A program made the position numbers and the translations under genes. DNA of 55,269 nt, from positions 1 to 55,269 of the forward strand of contig CANDJC010000009.1 in the NCBI GenBank assembly GCA_947384955.1. Direction: 5' to 3'. The notes under the pieces were generated by a model. That model was not told the DNA's origin. It saw only the letters and a list, made by a program, of their open reading frames with translations, and did no database searches. The first letter of the stretch is position 1. Every line of letters begins with the position of its first letter. This document shows, in pieces, positions 25,242-35,070 of the stretch. This stretch comes from an uncultured Eubacterium sp. Its GTDB lineage: Bacteria; Bacillota; Clostridia; Lachnospirales; Lachnospiraceae.

Positions 25242-25631
25242 ATGGCTAAAGGACACAGATCTCAAATTAAGAGAGAGAGAAATGAAAATAATAAAGAAAC
25301 CAGACCTCATGCAAAACTGTCTTATGCTAGAGTGTCGGTTACAAAAGCTTGCTTTGTATTAGATGCAATCCGCGGGAAAGACGTGAGGACAGCGCTTGCG
25401 ATTCTGGATTACAATCCAAGATACGCGTCTGAAATAATAGCTAAATTATTAAGGTCAGCTATTGCGAATGCAGAAAATAACAACGGAATGAATCCGGATA
25501 ATCTGTATATCGAGGAATGCTACGCAAACAAGGGACCGACAATGAAGAGAATCAGACCGAGGGCACAGGGACGCGCTTACAGAATCGAAAAGAAAATGAG
25601 CCATATCACCATTGTGCTGAATGAAAGATAA
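25242..25631 (+). CDS. rplV: 50S ribosomal protein L22
   Basis: 129 residues; the family core is about 110, with a charged N-terminal extension '[22 protein letters not shown]'. '[32 protein letters not shown]' and the tunnel-lining hairpin '[23 protein letters not shown]' are clear. The hairpin tip forms part of the exit-tunnel constriction with L4. Eleven bases separate it from rpsC. Confidence 0.97.
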   Translation: MAKGHRSQIKRERNENNKETRPHAKLSYARVSVTKACFVLDAIRGKDVRTALAILDYNPRYASEIIAKLLRSAIANAENNNGMNPDNLYIEECYANKGPTMKRIRPRAQGRAYRIEKKMSHITIVLNER

Positions 25632-25642
25632 GGAGGGAAAGC

Positions 25643-26299
25643 ATGGGACAGAAAGTTAATCCTCATGGCTTAAGAGTCGGTGTCATTGCTGACTGGGACT
25701 CTAAGTGGTACGCAGAGGGAGATTTTGCAGACTGTTTAATAGAAGATTATAAAATCAGAGAATTCCTGAAAAAGAAATTATACGCTGCCGGCATCTCAAA
25801 GATTGAAATCGAGAGAGCTTCCGAGCGTGTGAAGGTAATTATTTATACAGCAAAGCCTGGTGTCGTAATCGGCAAAGGCGGCGCTGAAATCGAAAAAGTA
25901 AAAGGCGAGCTTCAGAAATATACAGAAAAGAAGCTGATTGTAGATATTAAAGAAGTAAAGAAGCCGGATAAGGATGCGCAGCTGGTAGCAGAAAACATCG
26001 CGCTTCAGTTAGAGAACCGTATTTCTTTCCGCCGTGCAATGAAATCCTGCATGTCAAGAAGCCTGAAGGCAGGCGCTCTTGGTATTAAGACTTCTGTATC
26101 CGGACGTCTCGGCGGCGCTGATATGGCACGTACAGAGTTCTATTCAGAAGGAACGATTCCGCTTCAGACATTAAGAGCAGACATCGATTATGGTTTCGCT
26201 GAGGCAGATACAACCTATGGCAAGGTAGGTGTAAAGGTGTGGATCTACAAAGGCGAGATACTTCCTGCGAAAGGAAATAAGGAAGGAGGCGCTCAGTAA
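25643..26299 (+). CDS. rpsC: 30S ribosomal protein S3
   Basis: 218 residues. '[24 protein letters not shown]' opens the protein; the KH domain with '[20 protein letters not shown]' is at about 72-92; the C-terminal domain has '[31 protein letters not shown]'. S3 lies at the mRNA entry channel and contributes helicase activity with S4 and S5. The gene is two bases from rplP, so coupling is likely. Confidence 0.97.
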   Translation: MGQKVNPHGLRVGVIADWDSKWYAEGDFADCLIEDYKIREFLKKKLYAAGISKIEIERASERVKVIIYTAKPGVVIGKGGAEIEKVKGELQKYTEKKLIVDIKEVKKPDKDAQLVAENIALQLENRISFRRAMKSCMSRSLKAGALGIKTSVSGRLGGADMARTEFYSEGTIPLQTLRADIDYGFAEADTTYGKVGVKVWIYKGEILPAKGNKEGGAQ

Positions 26300-26301
26300 T
26301 T

Positions 26302-26742
26302 ATGTTAATGCCGAAAAGAGTAAAGCATAGAAAACAGTTTCGTGGGTCCATCAGAGGCAGAGCCACGAGAGGCAATAAAATCACAAACGGTTCTTTTGGT
26401 ATTGTAGCATTAGAGCCGGCCTGGATTAAATCAAACCAGATTGAGGCAGCCCGTATTGCCATGACGCGTTACGTAAAGCGTGGCGGTAAAATCTGGATTA
26501 AAATATTCCCTGATAAACCTGTAACTGCAAAACCGGCAGAAACCCGAATGGGTTCCGGTAAAGGCTCCCTGGAATACTGGGTAGCTGTTGTAAAACCGGG
26601 ACGCGTATTGTTTGAAATCGACGGAGTTGCGGAAGAAGTTGCAAGAGAGGCATTGCGTCTTGCTACGCACAAACTGCCTTGCAAATGCAAAGTTGTTTCG
26701 CGTGCAGACTTAGAAGGCGGTGAATCAAATGAAAGCAAGTAA
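26302..26742 (+). CDS. rplP: 50S ribosomal protein L16
   Basis: 146 residues. '[25 protein letters not shown]', '[43 protein letters not shown]' and '[29 protein letters not shown]' are the L16 signatures. It stabilises tRNA in the A and P sites. The 3' end overlaps rpmC by 14 bases. Confidence 0.97.
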   Translation: MLMPKRVKHRKQFRGSIRGRATRGNKITNGSFGIVALEPAWIKSNQIEAARIAMTRYVKRGGKIWIKIFPDKPVTAKPAETRMGSGKGSLEYWVAVVKPGRVLFEIDGVAEEVAREALRLATHKLPCKCKVVSRADLEGGESNESK

Positions 26743-26932
26743 ATATTTGGAAGAATTAAGAACAATGACACCGGCAGACTTAGATGCCAGGTTAACAGAA
26801 GCGAAAAAAGAACTTTTTAATCTGAGATTTCAGAATGCGACGAACCAGCTGGAGAATACAGGCAGAATCAAAGAAGTGAGAAAGAATATCGCCAGAATTC
26901 AGACAATTATTACAGAAAAAGCAAATGCCTAA
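26729..26932 (+). CDS. rpmC: 50S ribosomal protein L29
   Basis: 67 residues, two-helix protein. '[58 protein letters not shown]' is characteristic. The ATG at 26729, inside the rplP end, follows AAGGCGG; a GTG three codons upstream is possible but gives poorer spacing. L29 lies next to L23 at the tunnel exit. Confidence 0.95.
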   Translation: MKASKYLEELRTMTPADLDARLTEAKKELFNLRFQNATNQLENTGRIKEVRKNIARIQTIITEKANA

Positions 26933-26962
26933 TTCGAAAATCCGGAAAGGAGAACTATAATC

Positions 26963-27217
26963 GTGGAAAGAAATTTAAGAAAAACACGTGTCGGTGTTGT
27001 TGTAAGCGATAAAATGCAGAAGACGATTGTTGTAGCTGTAAAAGACAACGTAAGGCATAAATTATATAACAAAATCGTAAAAAGAACGTATAAATTAAAA
27101 GCGCATGATGAAAACAACGACTGCAGGATCGGTGATACTGTCAGGGTTATGGAAACAAGACCGCTGTCCAAAGACAAACGGTGGAGACTTGTTGAAATCG
27201 TTGAGAGAGCGAAATAA
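26963..27217 (+). CDS. rpsQ: 30S ribosomal protein S17
   Basis: 84 residues from a GTG start. '[49 protein letters not shown]' and '[23 protein letters not shown]' show the OB fold typical of S17. GGAGAA lies upstream of the GTG. An early binder in 30S body assembly. Confidence 0.96.
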   Translation: MERNLRKTRVGVVVSDKMQKTIVVAVKDNVRHKLYNKIVKRTYKLKAHDENNDCRIGDTVRVMETRPLSKDKRWRLVEIVERAK

Positions 27218-27238
27218 TAATACAAGGAGGATTCCAGC

Positions 27239-27607
27239 ATGATTCAGCAGGAAAGCAGACTTAAGGTTGCTGACAATACAGGAGCGAAGGAATTGCTCTG
27301 TATCCGTGTTATGGGCGGTTCTACAAGAAGATACGGACATATCGGCGATATTATTACAGCAACGGTTAAAGATGCAACACCAGGCGGCGTTGTCAAAAAA
27401 GGTGATGTTGTAAAAGCAGTTATTGTGCGTACAAAGCGCGAGACAAGACGTAAAGACGGCTCTTATATCAGATTTGACGAGAATGCCGCAGTAATTATAA
27501 AAGATGACCAGACTCCAAGGGGAACCCGTATTTTCGGGCCAGTTGCAAGGGAGCTTCGCGAGAAGCATTTTATGAAGATTGTTTCTCTTGCTCCGGAAGT
27601 ATTATAG
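27239..27607 (+). CDS. rplN: 50S ribosomal protein L14
   Basis: 122 residues. '[50 protein letters not shown]' and '[28 protein letters not shown]' match throughout. L14 makes the inter-subunit bridge B8 and is the docking site of RsfS. AAGGAGG precedes the ATG. Confidence 0.97.
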   Translation: MIQQESRLKVADNTGAKELLCIRVMGGSTRRYGHIGDIITATVKDATPGGVVKKGDVVKAVIVRTKRETRRKDGSYIRFDENAAVIIKDDQTPRGTRIFGPVARELREKHFMKIVSLAPEVL

Positions 27608-27619
27608 GAGGTAGCAAAG

Positions 27620-27931
27620 ATGGCAATGTTAAAAATAAAAAAAGGCGATATGGTTAAAGTGATTGCCGGCAGAGATAAAGATAAAGAAGGTAAAGTCATT
27701 GCTATTAACCGCAAGAAGAACACGCTTCTTGTGGAAGGCGTAAATATGATTACCAAGCACACAAAACCATCTATGCAGAATCAGCAGGGCGGTATTGTGC
27801 ACCAGGAAGGACCAATTCATATTTCTAATGTAATGTATCTGCATAAAGGACAGCCGACAAGAATCGGATTTAAGTTTGACGGAGATAAAAAAGTCCGTTT
27901 TGCAAAATCTACTGGTGATATTATTGACTAA
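27620..27931 (+). CDS. rplX: 50S ribosomal protein L24
   Basis: 103 residues. The KOW motif is at the start ('KIKKGDMVKVIAGRDKDKEGKVIAINRKKNTLLVEGVNMITKHTKP'), then 'GGIVHQEGPIHISNVMYL'. L24 starts assembly of the large subunit near the tunnel exit. It is 12 bases after rplN. Confidence 0.97.
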   Translation: MAMLKIKKGDMVKVIAGRDKDKEGKVIAINRKKNTLLVEGVNMITKHTKPSMQNQQGGIVHQEGPIHISNVMYLHKGQPTRIGFKFDGDKKVRFAKSTGDIID

Positions 27932-27959
27932 GTACGAATAGAAGGAAGGAGGTCCAAAA

Positions 27960-28499
27960 GTGAGCAGACTAAAAGATCAGTATATGAATGAAATCATGGA
28001 TGCCATGATGAAAAAATTCGGATATAAAAACCGCATGCAAGTGCCGAAGTTAGACAAGATTGTGTTAAACATGGGCATTGGCGAAGCAAAAGAAAATGCG
28101 AAAATATTAGAAGCAGCTATGAGCGATATGGAGCTGATTACAGGCCAGAAGCCGATTAAAACCATATCCAAGAAATCAGTTGCAAACTTCAAAATCAGGG
28201 AGGGTATGCCGATTGGATGTAAGGTTACATTAAGAGGCGAGAAGATGTACGAATTCTTAGACCGTCTGGTAAACCTTGCACTGCCTCGTGTACGTGACTT
28301 TCGCGGTGTGAACCCGAACTCATTCGATGGCAGGGGAAATTACGCACTTGGCATTAAAGAACAGCTCATTTTCCCGGAAGTAGAATTCGATAAGATTGAC
28401 AAAGTCCGCGGCATGGATGTAATTATCGTTACAACAGCAAAGACGGATGAAGAGGCACGTGAATTATTAACGCAGTTTAATATGCCGTTTCAGAAGTAA
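27960..28499 (+). CDS. rplE: 50S ribosomal protein L5
   Basis: 179 residues from a GTG start. '[20 protein letters not shown]', '[43 protein letters not shown]' and '[33 protein letters not shown]' are diagnostic. L5 binds 5S rRNA and contacts the P-site tRNA and S13. AGGAGG lies 8 bases before the GTG. Confidence 0.97.
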   Translation: MSRLKDQYMNEIMDAMMKKFGYKNRMQVPKLDKIVLNMGIGEAKENAKILEAAMSDMELITGQKPIKTISKKSVANFKIREGMPIGCKVTLRGEKMYEFLDRLVNLALPRVRDFRGVNPNSFDGRGNYALGIKEQLIFPEVEFDKIDKVRGMDVIIVTTAKTDEEARELLTQFNMPFQK

Positions 28500-28513
28500 T
28501 CAGGAGGGAAATT

Positions 28514-28699
28514 ATGGCAAAGACTTCTATGAAAGTAAAACAGCAGCGTAAACAGAAATTTTCCACCAGGGAATATACGCGCTGCAGAATCTGTGGTCGT
28601 CCACATTCTGTGTTAAAGAAATATGGCATCTGCCGTGTATGCTTTCGTGAATTAGCATATAAGGGCCAGATTCCGGGAGTAAAGAAGGCTTCCTGGTAA
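28514..28699 (+). CDS. rpsN: 30S ribosomal protein S14, zinc-binding type
   Basis: 61 residues. The two C-x-x-C pairs ('CRICGRPH' and 'CRVCFRELA') make the zinc ribbon, so this is the short C+ form; a zinc-free paralogue elsewhere cannot be excluded. It lies in the 30S head. Fifteen bases after rplE. Confidence 0.96.
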   Translation: MAKTSMKVKQQRKQKFSTREYTRCRICGRPHSVLKKYGICRVCFRELAYKGQIPGVKKASW

Positions 28700-28740
28700 G
28701 CGTTGACACCCAGATAATATTTAAGGAGGAAAATTCAATC

Positions 28741-29142
28741 ATGACAATGAGCGATCCAATTGCAGATATGCTTACAAGAATCCGTAACGCAAATACTGCG
28801 AAACATGATACAGTAGATATTCCGTCATCCAAGATGAAGGTTGCCATTGCTGACATTCTTGTAAATGAAGGCTACATCGCGAAATACGATATCGTTGATG
28901 ATGGTAATTTCAAGGCTATCCGTGTCACTTTAAAATATGGCGCAGATAAGAATGAGAAGATTATTACAGGCATCAAGAGAATCTCCAAACCGGGTCTGCG
29001 TGTTTATGCAGGCAAGGAAGAAATTCCTTCTGTACTCGGCGGTTTAGGAATCGCTATCCTGTCTACAAATAAAGGCATCGTTACAGATAAACAGGCCAGA
29101 AAGCTTCAGGTAGGCGGAGAAGTATTAGCATTTGTATGGTAA
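28741..29142 (+). CDS. rpsH: 30S ribosomal protein S8
   Basis: 133 residues. '[38 protein letters not shown]' and the C-terminal '[47 protein letters not shown]' are the S8 signature. In E. coli S8 represses the spc operon by binding its mRNA near rplE; whether that happens here is unknown. Confidence 0.97.
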   Translation: MTMSDPIADMLTRIRNANTAKHDTVDIPSSKMKVAIADILVNEGYIAKYDIVDDGNFKAIRVTLKYGADKNEKIITGIKRISKPGLRVYAGKEEIPSVLGGLGIAILSTNKGIVTDKQARKLQVGGEVLAFVW

Positions 29143-29181
29143 TTTAATGAACTATTTTCGGAATAAATAGGAGGTACGGGC

Positions 29182-29721
29182 ATGTCACGTATAGGAAGAA
29201 TGCCAATCGCTGTCCCGGCAGGAGTGACTGTTGAGATTGCAGAAAATAATAAAGTAACTGTAAAGGGACCGAAAGGGGAACTGAGCAGGGTTCTGCCGGC
29301 TGAAATGGAAATTAAGCAGGAAGAAGGGCAGGTTTTCGTTTCAAGACCGAATGACTTAAAGAGAATGAAATCCTTACATGGTCTGACCAGAACGCTGATT
29401 AACAACATGGTAGTCGGAGTTACCGAAGGCTACACAAAGCTGTTAGAGATTAACGGCGTCGGTTACAGAGCTTCTAAGGCAGGAAACAAGCTGACACTGA
29501 ATCTGGGATATTCACATCCGGTAATTATGGAAGACCCGGAAGGCATTGAGTCTGCTGTAGAAGGCAATAAAATCACCATCAAAGGTATCGATAAAGAAAA
29601 AGTAGGCCAGTACGCGGCTGAAATCAGAGATAAGAGAAGACCGGAACCGTACAAGGGCAAAGGTATTAAGTATGCTGATGAGGTTATCAGACGTAAAGTT
29701 GGTAAGACTGGCAAGAAATAA
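29182..29721 (+). CDS. rplF: 50S ribosomal protein L6
   Basis: 179 residues, two similar domains. '[18 protein letters not shown]', 'VKGPKGEL', '[31 protein letters not shown]' and '[25 protein letters not shown]' are present. It lies near the GTPase-associated centre. AGGAGG before the ATG. Confidence 0.97.
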   Translation: MSRIGRMPIAVPAGVTVEIAENNKVTVKGPKGELSRVLPAEMEIKQEEGQVFVSRPNDLKRMKSLHGLTRTLINNMVVGVTEGYTKLLEINGVGYRASKAGNKLTLNLGYSHPVIMEDPEGIESAVEGNKITIKGIDKEKVGQYAAEIRDKRRPEPYKGKGIKYADEVIRRKVGKTGKK

Positions 29722-29738
29722 TGAAAGGGTGACGAGAG

Positions 29739-30107
29739 ATGGTTAGAAAGGAATCAAGAGCTAAGGTTCGTGCAAATAAACACAGAAGACTGCGCAATCG
29801 TATTTCCGGGACAGCAGAAAGACCGCGTCTGGCAGTTTTTAGAAGCAATAATCATATGTACGCTCAGATTATTGATGATACAGCTGGCAATACCATCGCT
29901 GCAGCTTCTACTCTGGATAAAGATGTAAAAGAAGCAGTGGAAAAAACGAATAACGTCGCAGCAGCAGCACAGGTTGGTACTGTAGTCGCAAAAAGAGCAA
30001 TAGAAAAAGGTATTACAACGGTTGTCTTTGACAGAGGCGGATATATTTATCATGGCAAGGTTCAGGCTCTGGCAGACGCAGCCAGGGAAGCTGGTTTAAC
30101 ATTCTAA
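29739..30107 (+). CDS. rplR: 50S ribosomal protein L18
   Basis: 122 residues. '[39 protein letters not shown]' resembles the standard start (ORF start 'MVRKESRAK'), ending '[28 protein letters not shown]'. L18 carries 5S rRNA to the large subunit together with L5. A weak AAAGGGTGACGAG site precedes the ATG. Confidence 0.97.
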   Translation: MVRKESRAKVRANKHRRLRNRISGTAERPRLAVFRSNNHMYAQIIDDTAGNTIAAASTLDKDVKEAVEKTNNVAAAAQVGTVVAKRAIEKGITTVVFDRGGYIYHGKVQALADAAREAGLTF

Positions 30108-30125
30108 GTAGGAGGAAACATTTAC

Positions 30126-30635
30126 ATGAAACGTGAAATAATTGATGCTAGTCAGTTAGAGTTAACAGAAAACGTTGTAGCAATCAAACGTGTCACGAAA
30201 GTTGTAAAGGGCGGGCGCAACATGCGCTTTTCAGCTTTAGTAGTTGTTGGCGACAGCAACGGACATGTAGGCGCAGGAATGGGTAAAGCAGCTGAAATTC
30301 CTGAGGCTATCCGCAAGGGTAAAGAAGATGCTATGAAAAAACTCATTACTGTAAAATTAGATGATAATAAGAGTATAACGCACGACATTATGGGGAAGCA
30401 TACTGGTGCGTCCGTACTGCTTAAGAAGTCTCCGGATGGTACTGGTATTATCGCCGGCGGTCCTGCACGAAGCGTATGTGAATTAGCAGGCATCAAAAAT
30501 ATCCGTACAAAATCACTGGGGTCAAACAATAAGCAGAATGTTGTGCTTGCTACAATTGCTGCTCTGGCTCAGTTAAAATCTCCAGAAGAAGTTGCGAAGC
30601 TTCGCGGTAAATCTGTAGAAGAGATTCTAGGTTAG
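30126..30635 (+). CDS. rpsE: 30S ribosomal protein S5
   Basis: 169 residues. '[53 protein letters not shown]' holds the double-stranded RNA-binding domain and the spectinomycin-site loop (VKGGR); '[21 protein letters not shown]' follows. S5 supports decoding accuracy with S4. AGGAGG precedes the ATG. Confidence 0.97.
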   Translation: MKREIIDASQLELTENVVAIKRVTKVVKGGRNMRFSALVVVGDSNGHVGAGMGKAAEIPEAIRKGKEDAMKKLITVKLDDNKSITHDIMGKHTGASVLLKKSPDGTGIIAGGPARSVCELAGIKNIRTKSLGSNNKQNVVLATIAALAQLKSPEEVAKLRGKSVEEILG

Positions 30636-30645
30636 GAGGCAGAAA

Positions 30646-30831
30646 ATGGCAGATAAAATGTTAAAGGTAACACTTATCAGATCAAAAATCGGGTCCGTGC
30701 CGCGGAATAGAAAGATTATTGAGTCTATGGGCTTCCGTAAGCTCAACCAGACCAAAACATTCCCGGACAACGATGCAACACGCGGTGCACTGCGCAAGAT
30801 TGCACCATATGTAAAAGTAGAAGAAGCATAA
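30646..30831 (+). CDS. rpmD: 50S ribosomal protein L30
   Basis: 61 residues. 'MLKVTLIRSKIGSVPRNRKIIESMGFRKLNQTKTFPDNDATRGALRKIAPYVKV' is the full L30 fold. Ten bases after rpsE with GGAGG in between. The ATG at 30646 is preferred to the internal Met codon because of its ribosome site. Confidence 0.96.
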   Translation: MADKMLKVTLIRSKIGSVPRNRKIIESMGFRKLNQTKTFPDNDATRGALRKIAPYVKVEEA

Positions 30832-30852
30832 TACAGATAAGGAGGTGTCACT

Positions 30853-31290
30853 ATGGACTTATCAACTTTAAAGGCTGCAGAAGGCTCTAGAAAAGACAGG
30901 TTCAGAAAAGGACGCGGACATGGTTCAGGTAACGGCAAAACAGCCGGCAAAGGACACAAAGGCCAGAAAGCCCGCTCAGGGGCTCCGAGGCCAGGCTTTG
31001 AAGGTGGCCAGATGCCATTATACAGAAGATTACCAAAGAGAGGCTTTAAGAATATTAATTCTAAGATAATCGTTGGAATCAATGTAAAAGAACTCGAAAG
31101 ATTTGACAATGATTCTACGGTTACCGTGGATACGTTAATCGAAACAGGAATTGTTAAAAATCCAAGAGACGGCGTCAAGATTCTTGGAAATGGAGAATTA
31201 ACCAAGAAGCTCACAGTTCAGGCCAATGCATTCAGTGCTGGTGCAAAAGAAAAGATTGAGGCTCTTGGTGGAAAAGCAGAGGTGATCTAA
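30853..31290 (+). CDS. rplO: 50S ribosomal protein L15
   Basis: 145 residues. '[51 protein letters not shown]' is the Gly/Lys-rich rRNA-binding head; the C-terminal '[11 protein letters not shown]' ends it. Its stop overlaps the secY start (TAATG), so SecY translation is tied to that of L15. Confidence 0.97.
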   Translation: MDLSTLKAAEGSRKDRFRKGRGHGSGNGKTAGKGHKGQKARSGAPRPGFEGGQMPLYRRLPKRGFKNINSKIIVGINVKELERFDNDSTVTVDTLIETGIVKNPRDGVKILGNGELTKKLTVQANAFSAGAKEKIEALGGKAEVI

Positions 31291-32606
31291 TGTTACAGAC
31301 GCTTCGCGGTGCATTCAAGGTTAAAGAGATTCGGGAGCGGTTAGTATATACGTTTATGATGCTGATTGTAATCCGTCTGGGCTCACAGCTTCCATGTCCG
31401 GGAATTGATTCCGCTCTGTTTTCAGAGTGGTTCAGTTCCCAGACAAACGGGGCGTTTAACTTTTTTGATGCAATCACTGGTGGCTCATTCAATGAAATGT
31501 CTGTTTTTGCACTGAGTATTACACCATATATTACTTCTTCCATTATCATGCAGCTCCTTACCATTGCGATTCCGAAGTTAGAGGAAATGCAGCGTGACGG
31601 GGAAGACGGCAGAAAGAAGATTGCCAGCATTACCCGTTATGTGACCGTGGCGCTCGCTTTAATCGAATCGATTGCCATGGCGGTTGGATTTGGAAGAATG
31701 GGATATCTGACGAATTTCAGCGCGTTTTCTGTGATTCAGGTAGTATGTATTCTGACTGCCGGCTCTGCAGTGCTGATGTGGATTGGCGAGCAGATTACAG
31801 AAAAAGGTGTGGGGAACGGGATTTCGATTGTATTAGTTATCAATATCGTATCCAGAATTCCGGCTGATATGTCTAATTTGTACGAGCAGTTCGTAAAGAA
31901 CCAGAAAATTGCAAGAGGCGTTCTGGCGGCGGTTATTATACTTGCGGTCATTCTGCTGACGGTTGTTTTCGTAATTTTGCTGCAGGATGCAGAGCGCAAG
32001 ATTCCTGTGCAGTATTCTAAAAAAATCCAGGGCAGGAAGCTGGCGGGCGGACAGAGTACGTTTATTCCGCTGAAGGTGAATACGGGCGGCGTGATTCCGA
32101 TTATTTTCGCACAGTCTATTATGGAATTTCCGGTTGTTATCTGTACTTTGCTGGGAGTTGACGGAGGGACGAGTATCGGAGGGAAGATACTGAATGGTCT
32201 GCAGCAGAGAAACTGGTGCGACCCGTCGAATCCGGTGCTGTCAATCGGACTTGCTGTGTATCTGGTGCTGGTTGTTGTATTTGCGTATTTTTATACGTCG
32301 ATTACGTTTAATCCGCTGGAGATTGCAGATAATATGAAAAAACAGGGAGGCTTTATTCCGGGCATACGGCCGGGGAAGCCGACGAGTGAATACCTTACGA
32401 AGATTTTGAATTATATCGTGTTTATCGGGGCTGTGGGGCTGTCGATTTGTGCGGTGATTCCGATTTTCTTTAATGGGGTGTTTAATGCGAATGTTTCGTT
32501 TGGAGGGACTTCCATTATTATTATTGTGGGGGTTGTGATTGAGACGATTAAGCAGATTGAGTCTAAGATGGTTGTGCGGTATTATAAGGGATTTTTGAGT
32601 GAATAG
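31290..32606 (+). CDS. secY: Preprotein translocase subunit SecY
   Basis: 438 residues with ten membrane segments. 'RLVYTFMMLIVIRLGSQLPCPGID', 'GGSFNEMSVFALSITPYITSSIIMQLL' (plug and helix 2 region), 'GEQITEKGVGNGISIVLVINI', 'VQYSKKIQGRKLAGGQSTFIPLKVNTGGVIPIIFAQSIM' and 'FIPGIRPGKPTSEYL' are diagnostic. It forms the protein-conducting channel with SecE and SecG. Here it is the last gene of the first ribosomal segment: an intrinsic terminator follows 11 bases after the stop, where adk would normally come. Confidence 0.97.
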   Translation: MLQTLRGAFKVKEIRERLVYTFMMLIVIRLGSQLPCPGIDSALFSEWFSSQTNGAFNFFDAITGGSFNEMSVFALSITPYITSSIIMQLLTIAIPKLEEMQRDGEDGRKKIASITRYVTVALALIESIAMAVGFGRMGYLTNFSAFSVIQVVCILTAGSAVLMWIGEQITEKGVGNGISIVLVINIVSRIPADMSNLYEQFVKNQKIARGVLAAVIILAVILLTVVFVILLQDAERKIPVQYSKKIQGRKLAGGQSTFIPLKVNTGGVIPIIFAQSIMEFPVVICTLLGVDGGTSIGGKILNGLQQRNWCDPSNPVLSIGLAVYLVLVVVFAYFYTSITFNPLEIADNMKKQGGFIPGIRPGKPTSEYLTKILNYIVFIGAVGLSICAVIPIFFNGVFNANVSFGGTSIIIIVGVVIETIKQIESKMVVRYYKGFLSE

Positions 32607-32616
32607 AGGATTTAGG

Positions 32617-32642
32617 AGATACAGCTTCGGCTGTATCTTTTT
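32617..32642 (+). terminator. Terminator after secY
   Basis: A perfect 9-bp stem AGATACAGC-TTCG-GCTGTATCT with a U-run. It ends the S10-spc transcript before the accessory DNA, so adk-map-infA need their own promoter. Confidence 0.92.
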
Positions 32643-32822
32643 GTGTATAGCAGGGTGGATGAAAAGTGCTTTTTTTGAGGGGGGGGGGGAGGCGGTGCAC
32701 TGGTCTGCAAAAATAGGACACTAAAATTGTATTTTTCACATACAATCTGCGGTTACTGTACAGTCGTATATGTTTCTCTATACTGCAATCGGAAAGTTCC
32801 AGGATTATTTCATATTCCAATT

Positions 32823-33083
32823 CTATCTGCGGGTTCCCGTTCGTGTCCCCCATCCCCCGGCAAGCAGCATCCCCTTATCCGTAAACCCGATATAATTTAC
32901 CATTGCAAACTGATAATAAGAAACCGCTTGCTCAAATGTCCAGAAGAAATCGTCTGCCGAAGTCATCAGCAGGGCACAGTCCTTAACCGGGTATTTTTCA
33001 TACCTGCCAAGCGGCCGCCCCCTGTACCATATCCTGCATTTTCCCTGTATCAAAACCACAAAAAGGATTGACAAATTTCCCAT
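32823..33083 (-). CDS. Hypothetical ORF, possibly a gene fragment
   Basis: Up to 86 residues. The C-terminal half ('TSADDFFWTFEQAVSYYQFAMVNYIGFTDKGMLLAGG') looks protein-like, while the N-terminus lacks a clear ribosome site. I recognise no family. It may be the 3' remnant of a longer gene lost at this insertion, or chance. A TTGACA-17-TATCCT promoter-like pair on the plus strand (33068-33096) overlaps its 5' end. The 180 bases between the secY terminator and this ORF hold a run of ten or more Gs (near 32681) but no gene. Confidence 0.3.
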   Translation of the reverse strand: MGNLSILFVVLIQGKCRIWYRGRPLGRYEKYPVKDCALLMTSADDFFWTFEQAVSYYQFAMVNYIGFTDKGMLLAGGWGTRTGTRR

Positions 33084-33129
33084 CCGATGGTATCCTTTTA
33101 AGCAAAGAGAGGCGGTTTTGTACCACTGG

Positions 33130-33657
33130 CTACCTGTTAGTCCTGAGTGGGTTACTCGCTTCTTTTTTTATATCTACCAAATCATACAGGTACAACTTCC
33201 CTTTCCCCGTACAGTTTACCACCAGGCAGCCGGAATAAATATTATAGTTTTCCGTTTTCACATCATTATCATATACCGGCATGGCAAACCGTGTCGTATA
33301 GTAATACCAGCCGTTAGCGGCATCACCGGAATGTTTCTCTTTCCGGTTCTCCCGGAACCGTTTATCCGATGCAATCCCCATCATTTCACGGATTCCCTGT
33401 GCCGCATTGGCTTTCGCCTTTGCCCTGCCGCCTTTCATCTTCCTTGTATATTTTGAACCGGCATATTCATTCGGGAAGTCTTTCCCCAGATAAATAACGT
33501 CGCCGGTCTCCGCTATTTCCACCAGTTCCCCGACAAAGCGTTCCAGATACTTCTCCACCTCATTCCAATCGATATTCTGTTTATTGGAAAAGATTATATC
33601 AGGCAGAACAACAACCTTACTGCCATTTTCATCCAGTGCAATTTCTAGTGTTTCCAT
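33130..33657 (-). CDS. Conserved hypothetical protein of Lachnospiraceae accessory DNA
   Basis: 175 residues. The ATG at 33657 follows GGGAGG by 6 bases; upstream in-frame codons to 33732 lack a site. It opens 'METLEIALDENGSKVVVLPDIIFSNKQNIDWNEVEKYL', then 'YLGKDFPNEYAGSKYTRKMKGGRAKAKANAAQGIREMM' and 'GWYYYTTRFAMPVYD', closing 'GKLYLYDLVDIKKEASNPL'. I recall close relatives scattered in gut Lachnospiraceae, often beside mobile DNA, but no established function. It is soluble, with mixed alpha/beta character. It lies alone between the secY terminator and the first CRISPR leader. Confidence 0.65.
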   Translation of the reverse strand: METLEIALDENGSKVVVLPDIIFSNKQNIDWNEVEKYLERFVGELVEIAETGDVIYLGKDFPNEYAGSKYTRKMKGGRAKAKANAAQGIREMMGIASDKRFRENRKEKHSGDAANGWYYYTTRFAMPVYDNDVKTENYNIYSGCLVVNCTGKGKLYLYDLVDIKKEASNPLRTNR

Positions 33658-33773
33658 GATATTCCTCCCTTGTGTTGAAATCATTGTAACACGCACAGAG
33701 AGCAATGCACAACCGGAAATTTCTTTATTCATACCGCTTGCGTATCTCCATCATCCTGTATGCTGTGGCGGTG

Positions 33774-33912
33774 GCAGGCGCCTTTTGGGGACTTCGGGGG
33801 TTTTGTATAGGGGAAGCTGTGTGTCCCCAAATCCTGGGTGCTGGGCAGAAAACTAAGAACTTCTAACTTTTCTCCAAAGTCACATCAGAAGGAACAAGTT
33901 TCTCCATCCAGC
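33774..33912. repeat. Half copy of the palindromic element, A4
   Basis: 33774-33844 matches the centre of element A1 (GCAGGCGCCTTTTGGGG ... CCCCAAATCCTG) and 33845-33912 matches its right arm almost base for base (GCAGAAAACTAAGAACTTCT ... CTCCATCCAGC). The left arm and half the centre are missing, so this copy cannot form the long hairpin. Confidence 0.8.
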
Positions 33913-33926
33913 TGGGTTTTGGAGGG

Positions 33927-34140
33927 ATTTCAGTGTCTGATTGTGTAGAGGAAAAGTTTTGTATATTTTGTTTATGGAGATGTTTTTTGGGATAGATTTC
34001 AGTATGAGATTGAGCAGAAGAATGGTTTTGTTTATGCAGGAGGTATTTGTATAGATTTCAGTGTTTGATTTTGTTGGAACAAGTTTCCTCACCGGGCAGA
34101 TTTTTGGAGGGATTTTGGTAACTGACAGTGTGGAAGGAAT
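33927..34140. repeat. Imperfect 57-69 bp tandem repeats
   Basis: Units beginning GATTTCAGT recur near 33927, 33996 and 34055, with a weaker fourth at 34112. Each is T/G-rich. Together with the region to 34270 there is no credible gene; a short minus frame here reflects the repeat composition. Confidence 0.5.
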
Positions 34141-34270
34141 AGGTCATTCTGTTTAGTTGTATTTGGCTGAAGGTCAGTAGATGCTTGTGCTGAGGGAAAA
34201 GATATGGCATCATTGAACAGTAAAAAATTTTGGCATATTTTTGGAGAGGTATCTGAACGGCTGCGTATTT

Positions 34271-34481
34271 ATTGACCAGTTTATAAAAATATTTTGAAAT
34301 ATTGCATATATTTTTATAATCAGTTATAATAGTAAAAGTAATTTGAATTGTATTAAATTCAGTACAATTTTTGAAAAGACGAAATTGTATGAATTAATCG
34401 CTTGTTTTTTAAATTGCCAGATAATTACATGCAGAATTGAACTCTGGAAGGCTTGAAAATAAAGGGATTGAGAAGTATAGG
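34271..34481 (+). promoter_or_regulatory. CRISPR leader 1 with promoter
   Basis: This AT-rich block is about 90% identical to 39676-39889 in front of the second array, which marks it as a leader. It carries TTGCAT (34302-34307) and TATAAT (34325-34330) spaced by 17, directed into the array. The last 40 bases (ACTCTGGAAGGCTTGAAAAT onward) are nearly invariant between the two leaders, as expected for an adaptation site. Confidence 0.85.
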
Positions 34482-34935
34482 GTAGAAATAAAAGAAGCCC
34501 GCTTAGGGCATTGACACCTGCTGTTCTTCTTTCTGGTTCGCCATTTCGTCAGGTAGAAATAAAAGAAGCCCGCTTAGGGCATTGACACTTTTTGCCAGCT
34601 TCACTGAAAATTTTCCCTCTACCGTGTAGAAATAAAAGAAGCCCGCTTAGGGCATTGACACAGCTTTAAGAACAGATATTCTTCCTCCCAGCAAACCGTA
34701 GAAATAAAAGAAGCCCGCTTAGAGCATTGACACCATATATTGGACATTTTTTTGTCATGTTTAGTTATCGTAGAAATAATAGAAGCTTGCTTAGGACATT
34801 GACACAGCATTAAAGAAAATACTATTTGAACAATAACTAAAAAGCAGAGATAAAAGAAGTCTGTTTAAGGCCTTGACACAATATATTTAACATTCTATAT
34901 TCCTTATAGAAATGATAAAAACCTGTTCAGGAAGC
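34482..34935 (+). CRISPR. CRISPR array 1 (orphan)
   Basis: 36-base repeats at 34482, 34553, 34626, 34698 (one change), 34770 and 34844 (decayed), with a last remnant near 34906. Spacers are 35, 37, 36, 36, 38 and 26 bases. The repeat starts GTAGAAATAAAAG, has the stem GCCC-GCTTA-GGGC and ends ATTGACAC. The leader-side repeats are intact and the far ones decayed, which sets the reading direction. No cas gene lies in the window. The stem followed by an 8-base ATTGACAC tail suggests Cas6-type processing (type I or III). Confidence 0.93.
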
Positions 34936-35070
34936 GGAAAAGTAAAACTGGATATGGGGTGCAAAACTGAATATAGTGATAAAATGGAATATACAAACAC
35001 ATGTCACCAATAGACAAGATGCACCAATGATTTTTGCTTTTAAGAGTACATTTTATCTATAAAAATGATT

